A stretch of 64,000 nt of DNA from Aplectana chamaeleonis (taxonomy: Eukaryota > Nematoda > Chromadorea > Rhabditida > Cosmocercidae). Made by a program: the position numbers and the translations under genes. The DNA lies in assembly GCA_029168955.1 (NCBI GenBank), contig JAPDOI010000432.1:534239-598238 (forward strand). Direction: 5' to 3'. Below the pieces are notes generated by a model. It saw only the letters and a program-made list of their open reading frames with translations, was not told where the DNA came from and searched no databases. Shown piece by piece: positions 33,339 through 42,825 of this stretch (position 1 is the first letter of the stretch; every line of letters begins with the position of its first letter).

Positions 33339-34895
33339 AGGGAAGGAAGTGCAGAAGGGGTTGTGAATTTTATGCCGGTAGCAACCGACGATTTACTGCT
33401 GGCTTCTTATGTTTTGCTTTTTGATCCCAAATTGTGATACCCCACGGCCTGCTGTAAATGTACGGCACCCTGCTCTGCTCAGGAGAGTCCATACCTACGT
33501 ACAGCAACTTTCGGTTAGACGGAAGTCAGTCACCACCGTTCTAACTAACTAATCCGTCTCAGGTAGTTGGCTCACGCAAAAGTTTCTGTGAGCGAAAACT
33601 TCGCTAGGTCTCGCTAGTTTAATGTTATCCCTCCTGAACAGTTTGGTTTTGTTAAAAACTCTTCTACTTGCCTGCAACTTCTAGAATGTAATCACTCTTG
33701 GATGGGTGCACTAAGCTCGTCACAAGCTGTTGATGCTATTTACTTTGATTTTAGCAAAGCATTTGACACCGTCGATCACGGTAGCTTACTCAGAAAATGC
33801 GAAAGTATAGGGTTCAGGGGAAATCTATTGAGCTGGCTGACATCCTTCCTTTTTGAGCGAACTTTTGTTGTTAACTGTAATGTCACTTTCTCTAGAACGC
33901 ATTTTTGTACATCTGGAGTCCCTCAAGGCGGAGTACTTTCACCTCTTCTGTTCAACATATACACCTCAGATCTCCCGGCCTTCCTGAAAATAAACCAAGA
34001 TATTCACATATGTGCATATGCGGACGATATCAAGGTTTATACAATTTCCGGTGACAGTAACAGACATATTATCCAATCAGGAATGTGTAGTGCGATTGAG
34101 CGTATGTCTATCTGGACTAGTAATTGGGGATTAAAGCTCAACTCAAGTAAAACGTATCTGCTTTCTCTTGGCCAAAACTCTTCGAATTTACGAAGCGAAT
34201 CTCTTGATGGGGTTGCTTTGCCAGAGACACTTACTCAAATCCGCGATCTTGGAGTCATCGTAACCAACACTCTTGATTGGGAAACACATATAGACAATAT
34301 CGTTTCCAAAGCCATGCGCTGCCTTTATAGCTTGCTCAGAACGGTTAAAACTAGTGATACTACCGTTCTGATAAAACTTTACAAAACATATGTGTTACCT
34401 ATTTTGGAGTATTGTAGCCAAGTTTGGAACCCCTACACTAGAAAGCTCATATACAAGATAGAAAAGGTCCAGATGACTTTCACAAGGATCGTTTATTTCC
34501 GTGCCTTTCCTGATCCCAGCTATCCTCGAAACATGCCATCATACAGAATTCGCTTGAGAGAGCTTGGTTTAAGAAGTCTTTTGTACAGGCGGACCTATGC
34601 CGACATTGTCATGGCGTTCAAAATACTCAGAGGAGAATTTCGCCTCCCTGCTTCCAATTTTTGGCATTTCAGGCCCTCTTCTCTGAGAAGACCTATTCTT
34701 AATATCGATACCTCCAGACATAGACGACATAGTGTTCTCAAGAGCAACAAATACAGCAACTCATTCTTTCATCGAACATCTGCGTGGTTGAACAAGCTGC
34801 CAATTGAACTTTTGCAGAAACCAAGCACTTCTGTTTTTAAGAAGGCTCTCATAAAGCTTGATTTCATGGAATTGATAGGCGTGCCTGATGTGTAA

Positions 34896-35384
34896 CTAGT
34901 GTTCCATTTATAGGCCGTCTCTTTATGTGCTTGCCCCCAGTTTGCTAAGATGTTTTTTTTTTCAACTATCAATTTCGATAGAGCAACCACTTCCAAACTC
35001 AGAAATTTCTTTGAAAATGAATATCGGCTCCAGCGGTTAAATCGCTCCAGCCGCGAAGCGGCTGGAGAGGTTTGGTTTTGCCTGGCACTTGTGATCACTT
35101 AGATTCTGGTAAAGTAGTTAATAAAACCTGTAAAACAAATTTTCTAGAGATTTCCTTCTGGATATAAGTGAGAGAGTCTAGAAGACACCCGCTGACAAAA
35201 TTTGAGCCAAATCGATTGAAAATTAACAAAGTTAGATCGGCGGAAGCTTAGCAAAAATTCGCGTTTTTTCTTGTAACGCGTCCTGTTTCTCGTTCCTCGT
35301 TCCTGCCACTAGCCACTGCCAGTGGCCACTGCCAGGCGATCAGTTGGGCAGGTAGGTATGTGGACAGATATGATTACTTACTCA
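34896..35384. other. LINE 3'UTR and intron spacer
   Basis: The first ~215 bp are the probable 3'UTR of the CR1-like LINE, including a hairpin CTCCAGCCG-CGAAG-CGGCTGGAG near 35,046. After that comes unassigned AT-rich sequence with a short CCACTGCCAGTGGCCACTGCC repeat-like patch at ~35,315. Confidence 0.45.
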
Positions 35385-37371
35385 CTTACTTTAACATTAA
35401 CTACTTCACCCTTTACTACTTATCATATCAAGTGATATTATCAGTCGGTAGATCAACTCGCTAAAACACGTCGTAGGCTGTACTTTTCGATGGGGAGGGA
35501 CAGGGGAAGTGACTAACAAGTTTGTTAGTTACTGTTTCACATTAACTACTTTACTTCTTACTGCTTATCATATCAAGTGATATTATCAGTTGGTGGATCA
35601 AATCACTGAAACACGTTGTAAGCTGTACTTTTCGATGGGGAGGGACAGGGGAAGTGACTAACAAGTTTGTTAGTTACTGTTTCACATTAACTACTTTACT
35701 TCTTATTGCTTATCATATCAAGTGATATTATCAGTTGGTGGATCAAATCACTGAAACACGTTGTAAGCTGTACTTTTCCGTAGGGAAGGGACAGGGAAAG
35801 TGACCAACAAGTTTGTTAGTTACTGTTTCACGTTAACTACTTTACTTCTTACTGCTTATCATATCATGTGATAATATCAGTTGGTTGATCAAATCGCTAA
35901 AACACGTCGTAGGCTGTACTTTTCGATGGGAAGGGACAGAGAAAGTGACTAGCAAGTTTGTTTCTTACTGTTTCACATTCACTGCTTTACTTCTTACTGC
36001 TTATCATATCATGTGATATTATCAGTTGGTAGATCAACTCGCTAAAGCACGTCGTAGGCTGTACTTTTCGATGGGGAGGGACAGAGAAAGTGGCTAACAA
36101 GTTTGTTACTTACTATTTCACAACAACTACTTTACTTCTTACTGCTTATCATATCATGTGATATTATCAGCTGGTAGATCAACTCGCTAAAACACGTCGC
36201 AGGCTGTACTTTTCGATGGGGAGGGACAGAGAAAGTGACTAACAAGTTTGTTACTTACTGTTTCACAACAACTACTTTACTTCTTACTGCTTATCATATC
36301 ATGTGATATTATCAGTTGGTAGATCAACTCGCTAAAGCACGTCGTAGGCTGTACTTTTCGATGGGGAGGGACAGAGAAAGTGGCTAACAAGTTTGTTACT
36401 TACTATTTCACAACAACTACTTTACTTCTTACTGCTTATCATATCATGTGATATTATCAGCTGGTAGATCAACTCGCTAAAACACGTCGCAGGCTGTACT
36501 TTTCGATGGGGAGGGACAGAGAAAGTGACTAACAAGTGTGTTACTTACTATTTCACAACAACTACTTTACTTCTTACTGCTTATCATATCATGTGATATT
36601 ATCAGCTGGTAGATCAACTCGCTAAAACACGTCGTAGGCTGTACTTTCGATGGGAAGGGACAGGGAAAATGACTCACAAGTTTGTTACTTACTGTTTCAC
36701 AACAACTACTTTACTTCTTACTGCTTATCATATCATGTGATATTATCAGCTGGTAGATCAACTCGCTAAAACACGTCGTAGGCTGTACTTTTCGATGGGG
36801 AGGGACAGAGAAAGTGACTAACAAGTTTGTTACTTACTGTTTCACAACAACTACTTTACTTCTTACTGCTTATCATATCATGTGATATTATCAGTTGTTA
36901 GATCAACTCGCTAAAACACGTCGTAGGCTGTACTTCTCGATGGGGAGGGACAGAGAAAGTGACTAACAAGTTTGTTACTTACTGTTTCACATTCACTACT
37001 TTACTTCTTAGGGGCTGAGCAGAGTGCCACCGCGGCGCGGCGCGGTCTGATGATGGAGAGCCGTATTGATAGATCGCCGCGATCTATCAATACGGCTCTC
37101 AATCATCAGACCGCGCCGCGGTGGCACTCTGCTCAGCCCCTTACTGCTTATCATATCATGTGATATTATCAGTTGGTAGATCAACTCGCTAAAACACGTC
37201 GTAGGCTGTACTTTTCGATGGGGAGGGACAGGGAAAGTGACTAACAAGTTTGTTACTTACTGTTTCACAACAACTACTTTACTTCTTACTGCTCATCATA
37301 TCATGTGATATTATCAGTTGGTAGATCGAATCGCTAAAACACGTCGTAGGCTGTACTTTTCGATATATAGG
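35385..37371 (+). repeat. ~146-bp satellite, about 13 copies
   Basis: Head-to-tail units recognisable by TACTGCTTATCATATCA(T/A)GTG, CTGTACTTTTCGATGGGGAG and GTGACTAACAAGTTTGTTA, spaced ~146 bp. The first units differ most from the rest. One unit is interrupted by the palindromic MITE at 37011-37140. The array resumes for half a unit beyond the 42-bp block (38,490-38,550). Confidence 0.88.
37011..37140. mobile_element. 130-bp palindromic MITE with TTA duplication
   Basis: The whole element is a near-perfect palindrome with ends GGGGCTGAGCAGAGTGCC and GGCACTCTGCTCAGCCCC and a centre of ATAGATCGCCGCGATCTAT. It is flanked by TTA at 37008-37010 and 37141-37143. Neighbouring satellite units show the empty site TTCTTACTGC. 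Confidence 0.9.
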
Positions 37372-38490
37372 GCATCTGATGACGTCATCAGGATGTCATG
37401 TAAAGTACATAGTGCATCTGATGACGTCATCGGGGTGTCATCTAAAGTACATAGGGCATCTGATAACGTCATCAGGATGTCATGTAAAGTACATAGTGCA
37501 TCTGATGACGTCATCAGGGTGTCATGTAAAGTACATAGGGCATCTGATGACGTCATCAGGGTGTCATGTAAAGTACATAGGGCATCAGATGACGTCATCA
37601 GGGTGTCATGTAAAGTACATAGTGCATCTGATGAAGTCATCAGGGTGTGATGTAAAGTACATAGGGCATCTGATGACGTCATCAGGGTGTCATCTAAAGT
37701 ACATAGGGCATCTGATGACGTCATCAGGGTGTCATGTAAAGTACATAGTGCATCTGATGACGTCATCAGGGTGTCATGTAAAGTACATAGGGCATCTGAT
37801 GACGTCATCAGGGTGTCATCTAAAGTACATAGGGCATCTGATGACGTCATCAGGGTGTCATCTAAAGTACATAGGGCATCTGATGACGTTATCAGGGTGT
37901 CATCTAAAGTACATAGGGCATCTGATGACGTCATCAGGATGTCATGTAAAGTACATAAGGCATCTGATGACGTCATCAGGGTGTCATCTAAAGTACATAG
38001 GGCATCTGATGACGTCATCAGGGTGTCATCTAAAGTACATAGGGCATCTGATGACGTCATCAGGGTGTCATCTAAAGTACATAGGGCATCTGATGACGTC
38101 ATCAGGGTGTCATGTAAAGTACATAGGGCATCTGATGACGTTATCAGGGTGTCATCTAAAGTACATAGGGCATCTGATGACGTTATCAGGATGTCATGTA
38201 AAGTACATAGTGCATCTGATGACGTCATCATGGTGTCATGTAAAGTACATAGGGCATCTGATGACGTCATCAGGATGTTATGTAAAGTACATAGGTCATC
38301 TGATGACGTTATCAGGGTGTCATCTAAAGTACATAGGGCATCTGATGACGTTATCAGGGTGTCATCTAAAGCACATAGGGCACCTGATGACGTCATCAGG
38401 GTGTCATGCAAAGTACATAGGGCATCTGATGACGTCAACAGGGTGTCATGCAAAGTACATAGGGCATCTGATGACGTCATCAGGACGTCG
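37372..38490 (+). repeat. 42-bp array with TGACGTCA palindrome (~27 units)
   Basis: Units are 42 bp, carrying GCATCTGATGACGTCATCAG then GGTGTCATCTAAAGTACATAG. Most units contain TGATGACGTCATCA, which includes the CRE consensus TGACGTCA. A minority have GACGTTATC or similar changes. The array lies within one unit of the ~146-bp satellite: left flank CTGTACTTTTCGATAT, right flank AAAGTGA...CAACAAGTTTG, both from the satellite unit. Frames are open because 42 is a multiple of three; I do not consider them genes. Confidence 0.92.
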
Positions 38491-38633
38491 TGGAAAGTGA
38501 GAAGCGCTTCATTTGTAGCGTGCGCAACAAGTTTGTCGCTTACTGATTATTATAGCAATCCATGCTATTTGAAAAATATTGAAGATTTTTTCATAGATAT
38601 TACTTCGTAATATCAATAAAAAGTGAACAATTC

Positions 38634-39243
38634 TATCAAAAAGGGGTCTTCCAAGCGAAAGAGGTTTGGTTGGCGTCAGAAACGTTCCAACAAAAAGGGA
38701 ACAATAGGTAAGTAGATTGAGGAGAGTCTACAAAAAGTGAACAATATTCTGAGAGAGTAATTTTCTTGGTGAACACTTCTTAACAGCGAAAACAAACCGT
38801 TGCGGTGTTCTACACGGAAGCACTCTGTGGTTCCAAAAATGGTATTGATTACGCGAGAACCATTTACACGTAGGTGCATGTAAACCTAACTCTTATCATC
38901 AGAATAGAAGATGACGTCGCAAACACTTAGACAGACGGTTAGGTCTTGCTCTAAGGAGAAGCAAAACTATAAAATAGAAATACAGCATTAAGCAAGAGTA
39001 ATTCCGTAAGATCTCGTTAAACGAATAGAAGTCTTTTTTATCCGAAAGACTAAACTCATCATCGTAAAATGCCACTACGGTTTGTTTCCGCTGTTAAGAA
39101 GTGTTCACCAAGAAAATTACTCTCTCAGAATATTGTTCACTTTTTGTAGACTCTCCTCAATCTACTTACCTATTGTTCCCTTTTTGTTGGAACGTTTCTG
39201 ACGCCAACCAAACCTCTTTCGCTTGGAAGACCCCTTTTTGATA
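38634..39243. mobile_element. Inverted-repeat element, ~170-bp arms
   Basis: Arms ~38634-38805 and ~39072-39243 are near-identical inverses, with outer ends ATCAAAAAGGGGTCTTCC and GGAAGACCCCTTTTTGAT. Both arms contain TCTTAACAGCG(A/G)AAACAAACCG. The centre is ~270 bp and non-coding. The target-site duplication is unclear. Confidence 0.75.
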
Positions 39244-40370
39244 AAATGCCCAGTAGACTTCGTGTTTGTGCACTGCAAAAACCACAGTCTACAGCTGGAG
39301 GTACAGGTCAACAAGGGGAATGGTTTACCATTGCCTGCTTGGGTCTGGGTCTTACGCCTGAGGTTCGTACCAGATCAAAGGGGCACCTCTATTGGCCCGC
39401 CCCAAAATAGCTTCGGCTAGTTGCGTTACCCAGGCTGATCGTATCCTCTGTGTTCTAAGCCTACACACTTTTTGTGAAATCATTTGCATCCAGAACACGT
39501 TTTTTCAACATATCACTGGAAAGGAAATTGCTGATACTGTACACAGTTTCAAAAAAATACTGATCTGTTATTTGGTCGTGGTGGCTGCGTTTTTTTTCTG
39601 CTTTTTGGCAAGCACGTGGAGCTCTGTCAATTCTTTGTTTACTGATTGTTTTGTGTTTCTCCTCATTTGCGTGGTTGTTTTTGGTTGAGTCGGAAAAGTC
39701 GCAGTCGACTTTTTTGTTCGTTGCTTTCCTGTCGATTGCGCACCATGAGTGCAAAATAAATATAAAATATAATATGAATCTCGGCTCATAGCTTACAGAA
39801 CTTCTAGATGGGGCCCACCTAGTCCAGGTCGGCATATCTATCCCGAAATTTTTAGAGTTAAAATGTGATCAAACATTGCCTTTAATTTTCACTGTTTAGA
39901 GTTTGCAAGCAGCTCTAGACACGCTTAAAAAATTGTTGTTAAACACAAGTTATGGACTTGTCGGCACAAATAATCTGTTTTTCCTCAAAGCATGCTAAAT
40001 CGGTAGTCACAGATTTCGAAGTTCAAAAGATCTCAAGATCAGACAATGACTATTCATATTTCAGAATGAAGTCCGGCCTTCATTTCCATTTGCGATCTAG
40101 AACGACGGAAGAATTTGGATAGATACCGCGGGGAAAATCACGGTTTTGTCATTATTACTATAAAGTTCTTACTGGTTCGAGCCCTGTTCACTTACGAGTT
40201 CGAGCTAATAGGACTAAGACCGTCGAAAACTATCAAGTCGCAAAGCTGTGATACTTAATATCAGAAAATCATCAGAAAGTTTACATTTGTAAAGCTTAGG
40301 CAGAAGGCGCTTAATTTAAACTGGCATCATTCGCTCCCTTAACAGAAAAACTGGGAAGTTTTGAACACAC
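39244..40370. other. Intron sequence, unassigned
   Basis: About 1.1 kb before the cpt-2 exon at 40,371. It shows no inverted-repeat ends, tandem units or coding similarity that I can name. One GGTTCGAGCCC near 40,172 resembles a Pol III B box but lacks an A box and a cloverleaf. Confidence 0.4.
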
Positions 40371-40515
40371 CTCGTCGGCTCCTGTGATTTTAGGTCGTCC
40401 AAGCAAAGAGTGAAGAGAGCACCATCAACTAAGTTTAGGCTTTGAGCATTACCAGCTTCTAGCAGTTCTTGGCGAACATTCGCCCATAGGTCGCGCTCCA
40501 GGCTGGTCAGCGAGG
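40371..40515 (-). CDS. cpt-2: Carnitine O-palmitoyltransferase 2, one exon
   Basis: This 145-nt exon encodes ASLTSLERDLWANVRQELL...NLVDGALFTLCLDDLKSQEPTR, matching the family stretch that reads LTSENRDIWAELRQKL...FCLCLDD in human CPT2. The acceptor is AATTTTCAG and the donor GTGTGT. Phases 1 in and 2 out agree with the exon ending at 41,882 and the one starting at 27,886. It is isolated between a 1.4-kb intron and a 12.5-kb intron. Confidence 0.95.
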
Positions 40516-40769
40516 CTGAAAATTAAAACATAAACAAAAAAGTACGTGCAAGATGGAGAGGGGGGAAGCGGAAGGGCGTCCAGCGCAGAGTGCGAAGTAT
40601 CACATCTTGGATAAGAAAATTACGGGATTAATCGAGGATTAGAGGTTTCGAGAGATGAGAACTGTTGAAAAAATCACCGAAAAAAGACCAGTTGGAATCG
40701 GTGGCCACAAGTCTGGGGAATGTTGTCGTGCCCCACACCCACTGCTTAGAGCGCTTTCACACTCCTCGA

Positions 40770-41545
40770 CGCCCTCTCCACTAGAACGGTCTGCTTTGGT
40801 AGAGCAGTAAATACGAACGAATTTTCGTGTCGCCAGAGCGAGCCGCGCGTGCCTTCTCGCGCTCCGCGATGGCCGTGCCAATTAGTCATAAATGGTTGCA
40901 CTCACCGCAAGTGTTTATCGATTACGTGAGTCACTCCTTCTTTCCCCGCCATGGAAACACTACCGCATTACTGATAGGCGCGGATAATACTACCGTCGCG
41001 GCGATGTGTGAGAAAGAGAAGTATCGGCCAATCGCGGAGATACTGCGTTTCTGAGGGAATCGATTGCTTTGACAAGAGAAGCAGCATGTCGTTGAGTGAG
41101 ATGGGATAATATAATCGTCTGAGATCGGTTGAAATCTACGTTTTCAACTACATCTCGGAAATATTGAGCAGAATGCATATCGCCGCGATGACATCGGAGC
41201 AGTTTTCAATTGGGCAATGTTGTGATAAAATCGCGGCGATATGCATATTTGCTGAAGAACTCGGTAATGTGGGTAAAAACAGAGATGTCAACCATTCTCG
41301 AATAAACATATCATCCTATTTAACTCGACGGACTGCATTTGTGCCTATGAAAACAAGCGGTTCCCTCCAAAGCGCAATATCGCCGCAATTGATCGATACT
41401 ACTATTTTCCACGCATCGCCGCGACGGAAGTATGATCCCGGCTATACTCAGCGAGACGACCGGGAGGCGCGCGCGGAACGGAAAAACGCTCATACTCGCC
41501 GCGCGGCCAGAGCGGGTCGCTCTAGTGTGAGGGCAGTGAGGAGCA
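40770..41545. mobile_element. Diverged palindromic element in a cpt-2 intron
   Basis: The centre is a clear hairpin (ATGCATATCGCCGCGA at ~41,177 against its inverse ending at ~41,252). The surrounding halves remain alignable in inverted order (GAGGGAATCGATTGC.. against ..GCGGTTCCCTC), out to CCCTCTCCACTAGAACG on the left and CTCTAGTGTGAGGG on the right. The ends are approximate and no target-site duplication was confirmed. Confidence 0.55.
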
Positions 41546-41584
41546 TGAATTGGCCCCTTGACTTTGTTTGGGAATGCCTGCATC

Positions 41585-41775
41585 AAAATTTTGAGAAAAC
41601 CTAAACAGGCAGCAGCGACGGTTTTTCCATTCGTGTTCCAACTCACTGTTTTGCCAGTGAAGGTGCTCTACGAGTTTCAACAAGTTTCAACTAGCCAACT
41701 GCCTGCGTATTCAGTACGATGTACGGCGTGGATAAACGGTCGCTGCTGCCTGTTTAGGAGGCCCCCAAAATTCTT
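41585..41775. repeat. Inverted repeat
   Basis: CCTAAACAGGCAGCAGCGAC at ~41,602 is the exact inverse of GTCGCTGCTGCCTGTTTAGG at ~41,739, and the match extends weakly outward (CAAAATTTTGAG / CCCAAAATTC). This is probably a small MITE beside the previous element. Confidence 0.6.
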
Positions 41776-41881
41776 ATTACGGTACACTGCGCACACCCAT
41801 CAGTGCGTCGAAAACAGTTAGCTTAATTACGGGGAACTCTGACAACAGTGGAAAATACTAAATTAAAACCCTAGAACTCAC

Positions 41882-42699
41882 CTACACAGTTGTGAGCATC
41901 CTGTTGCTTTGCTGTGTGCAGAATATAAGCTAACGAATTGTGAATAGTTTCAGCAGGAAGAATTTCTCCTAAAAGCCTGGTATCCACATATAGATCCATT
42001 GTGATCAGAAATAGTCCATATAATACCTTTCTCGTTGAATATATCTACTGCATACATTCTACCTCGGCATAAAACCATGAAATGCTTTTGAGAGGGATCC
42101 TAGAATAGAGAAAGCAATGTCAAAGAATAGGGAGACCAGTGTCCTGGAATATAGACCTGATAAAGAACATCCTTGTCCTTCTTGGGAATTCGCGTCCCAT
42201 TGAACAATGACTTATACTGGCTCATATCAAGAGGGAAGGCTTTGAATGCCACTGCGCCAAACCAGGAAAGACTAGCGGGAAGCGATCTGAGGATAAGCTT
42301 ATATTGAAGCTGCGAACAAGAAGAAATAAAAGTCACACTCACTTGCAGACTGTTCGAAACAGCTGGGTGTCGCTCTTTTTGGGGTTCAAATGGAACACTT
42401 CAGGAGCTAGGATATTGTTATCCAACGCCCGCTTGAACCTGGCGAAAGAAATGGCGAAATTCGTCGCGCGCGATAACTGAAAGTCATTTCGAGTGTAATT
42501 TTATGACACATGTTTATGACAACAGAATAGCCAACCTGATGATTGAATCGAACATCTGGATCTGGGGCGTACATCATGAAAGGATTGAAGTTAACTGGAC
42601 AAGGCAACCGAGAGCGTAGATACATATCAAACCATGGCTCAGATATATAGCTGGTATCCTTGTGGTTACGATCGTACTCCAATAAAGCTTTCTGCAGTT
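41882..42699 (-). CDS. cpt-2: Carnitine O-palmitoyltransferase 2, N-proximal exons (5) in window
   Basis: Exons: 42699-42536 (ELQKALLEYDR...DTSYISEPWFDMYLRS... VNFNPFMMYAPDP), 42476 to 42351 or 42343 (LSRATNFAISFARFKRAL...PEVFHLNPKKSDTQLFR), 42297 or 42309 to 42157 (LILRSLPASLSWFG...FPLDMSQYKSLFNGTRIP), 42099-42027 (DPSQKHFMVLCRGRMYAVDIF) and 41968-41882 (GEILPAETIHNSLAYIL). All match the CPT2 N-terminal half. The first exon starts in phase 1 after the acceptor GTCAATTCAG, so at least one upstream exon (about 80-100 residues including the mitochondrial leader) is outside this stretch. The second/third junction is ambiguous: the consensus donor GTGAGT at 42,342 breaks the frame, while donor GTCTGC at 42,350 with acceptor ATATAAG at 42,298 keeps it. 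Together with the other exons, about 560 residues are present; human CPT2 has 658. Confidence 0.94.
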
Positions 42700-42825
42700 C
42701 TGAATTGACAAGGTGCACACCCACGCCGCTTGGCGGCGTACTTGTAGGCGTGTATTATGACGGATAAAATAATCGAACCATTGCCAAATGAAAACTTAAA
42801 TATTCTCGTTCCTCGAAACCCAGTC
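42700..42825. other. Intron edge before the giant array
   Basis: A 125-bp segment between the cpt-2 acceptor and the first recognisable 42-bp unit, with a short GCCGCTTGGCGGC palindrome near 42,725. No other feature. Confidence 0.5.

Larger units (their letters stand above)
30539..33617 (+). mobile_element. Helitron-like non-autonomous element, copy 2
   Basis: It starts TCCTTATACTTAAAGC after A (30538) and ends CTCGCTAG before T (33618). The hairpin AGCGAAAACTTCGCT lies at 33591-33605. It has the same internal order as copy 1 at 9959-12773: (TG)n, 42-bp minisatellite, nested TIR element. It is ~260 bp longer, mostly from extra minisatellite units. It splits the RT domain of a LINE exactly between codons AAA and TTT, with no duplicated or lost base, which fixes both termini. 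Confidence 0.92.
28711..34895 (+). pseudogene. CR1/Jockey-like LINE, split by a MITE and a Helitron
   Basis: AP-endonuclease blocks (RRGGGICALI, YRPPKQ, LVGDLN) start the readable region. After the MITE at 28984-29412 the same frame resumes (DVDWSSDPP...SVLDIVLSS), followed by a one-base frameshift between 29,591 and 29,603. The next frame runs (GASDDNIVPF...) through the thumb-like region into the RT start (FRPISITPTPCKVMEKIL) up to 30538. There the Helitron copy 30539-33617 is inserted. RT resumes at 33618 in frame with YFDFSKAFDTVDH, GVPQGGVLSPLLFN, AYADDIKVY and ILEYCSQVWNP, ending at TAA 34893-34895. Without the two insertions, one frameshift and 5' loss are the only evident defects, so this copy was young when hit. 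Its 3'UTR probably reaches ~35,110. Confidence 0.92.

Noticed and set aside
37372..38490. CRISPR array
   Set aside because: Units are contiguous with no variable spacers, the host is a eukaryote and there are no cas genes. It is a tandem minisatellite.
37372..38490. cpt-2 promoter or enhancer function for the TGACGTCA ladder
   Set aside because: The motif match is real but the array is a tandem repeat deep inside the gene. Regulatory use is kept only as a testable idea, not annotated.
37314..38610. Overlapping ~300-390-codon frames on both strands
   Set aside because: Same artefact from the 42-bp CRE-type array. The translations are perfect 14-residue repeats in each frame.
40150..40200. 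tRNA gene suggested by GGTTCGAGCCC
   Set aside because: No A box at the right distance and no acceptor or anticodon stem can be folded.
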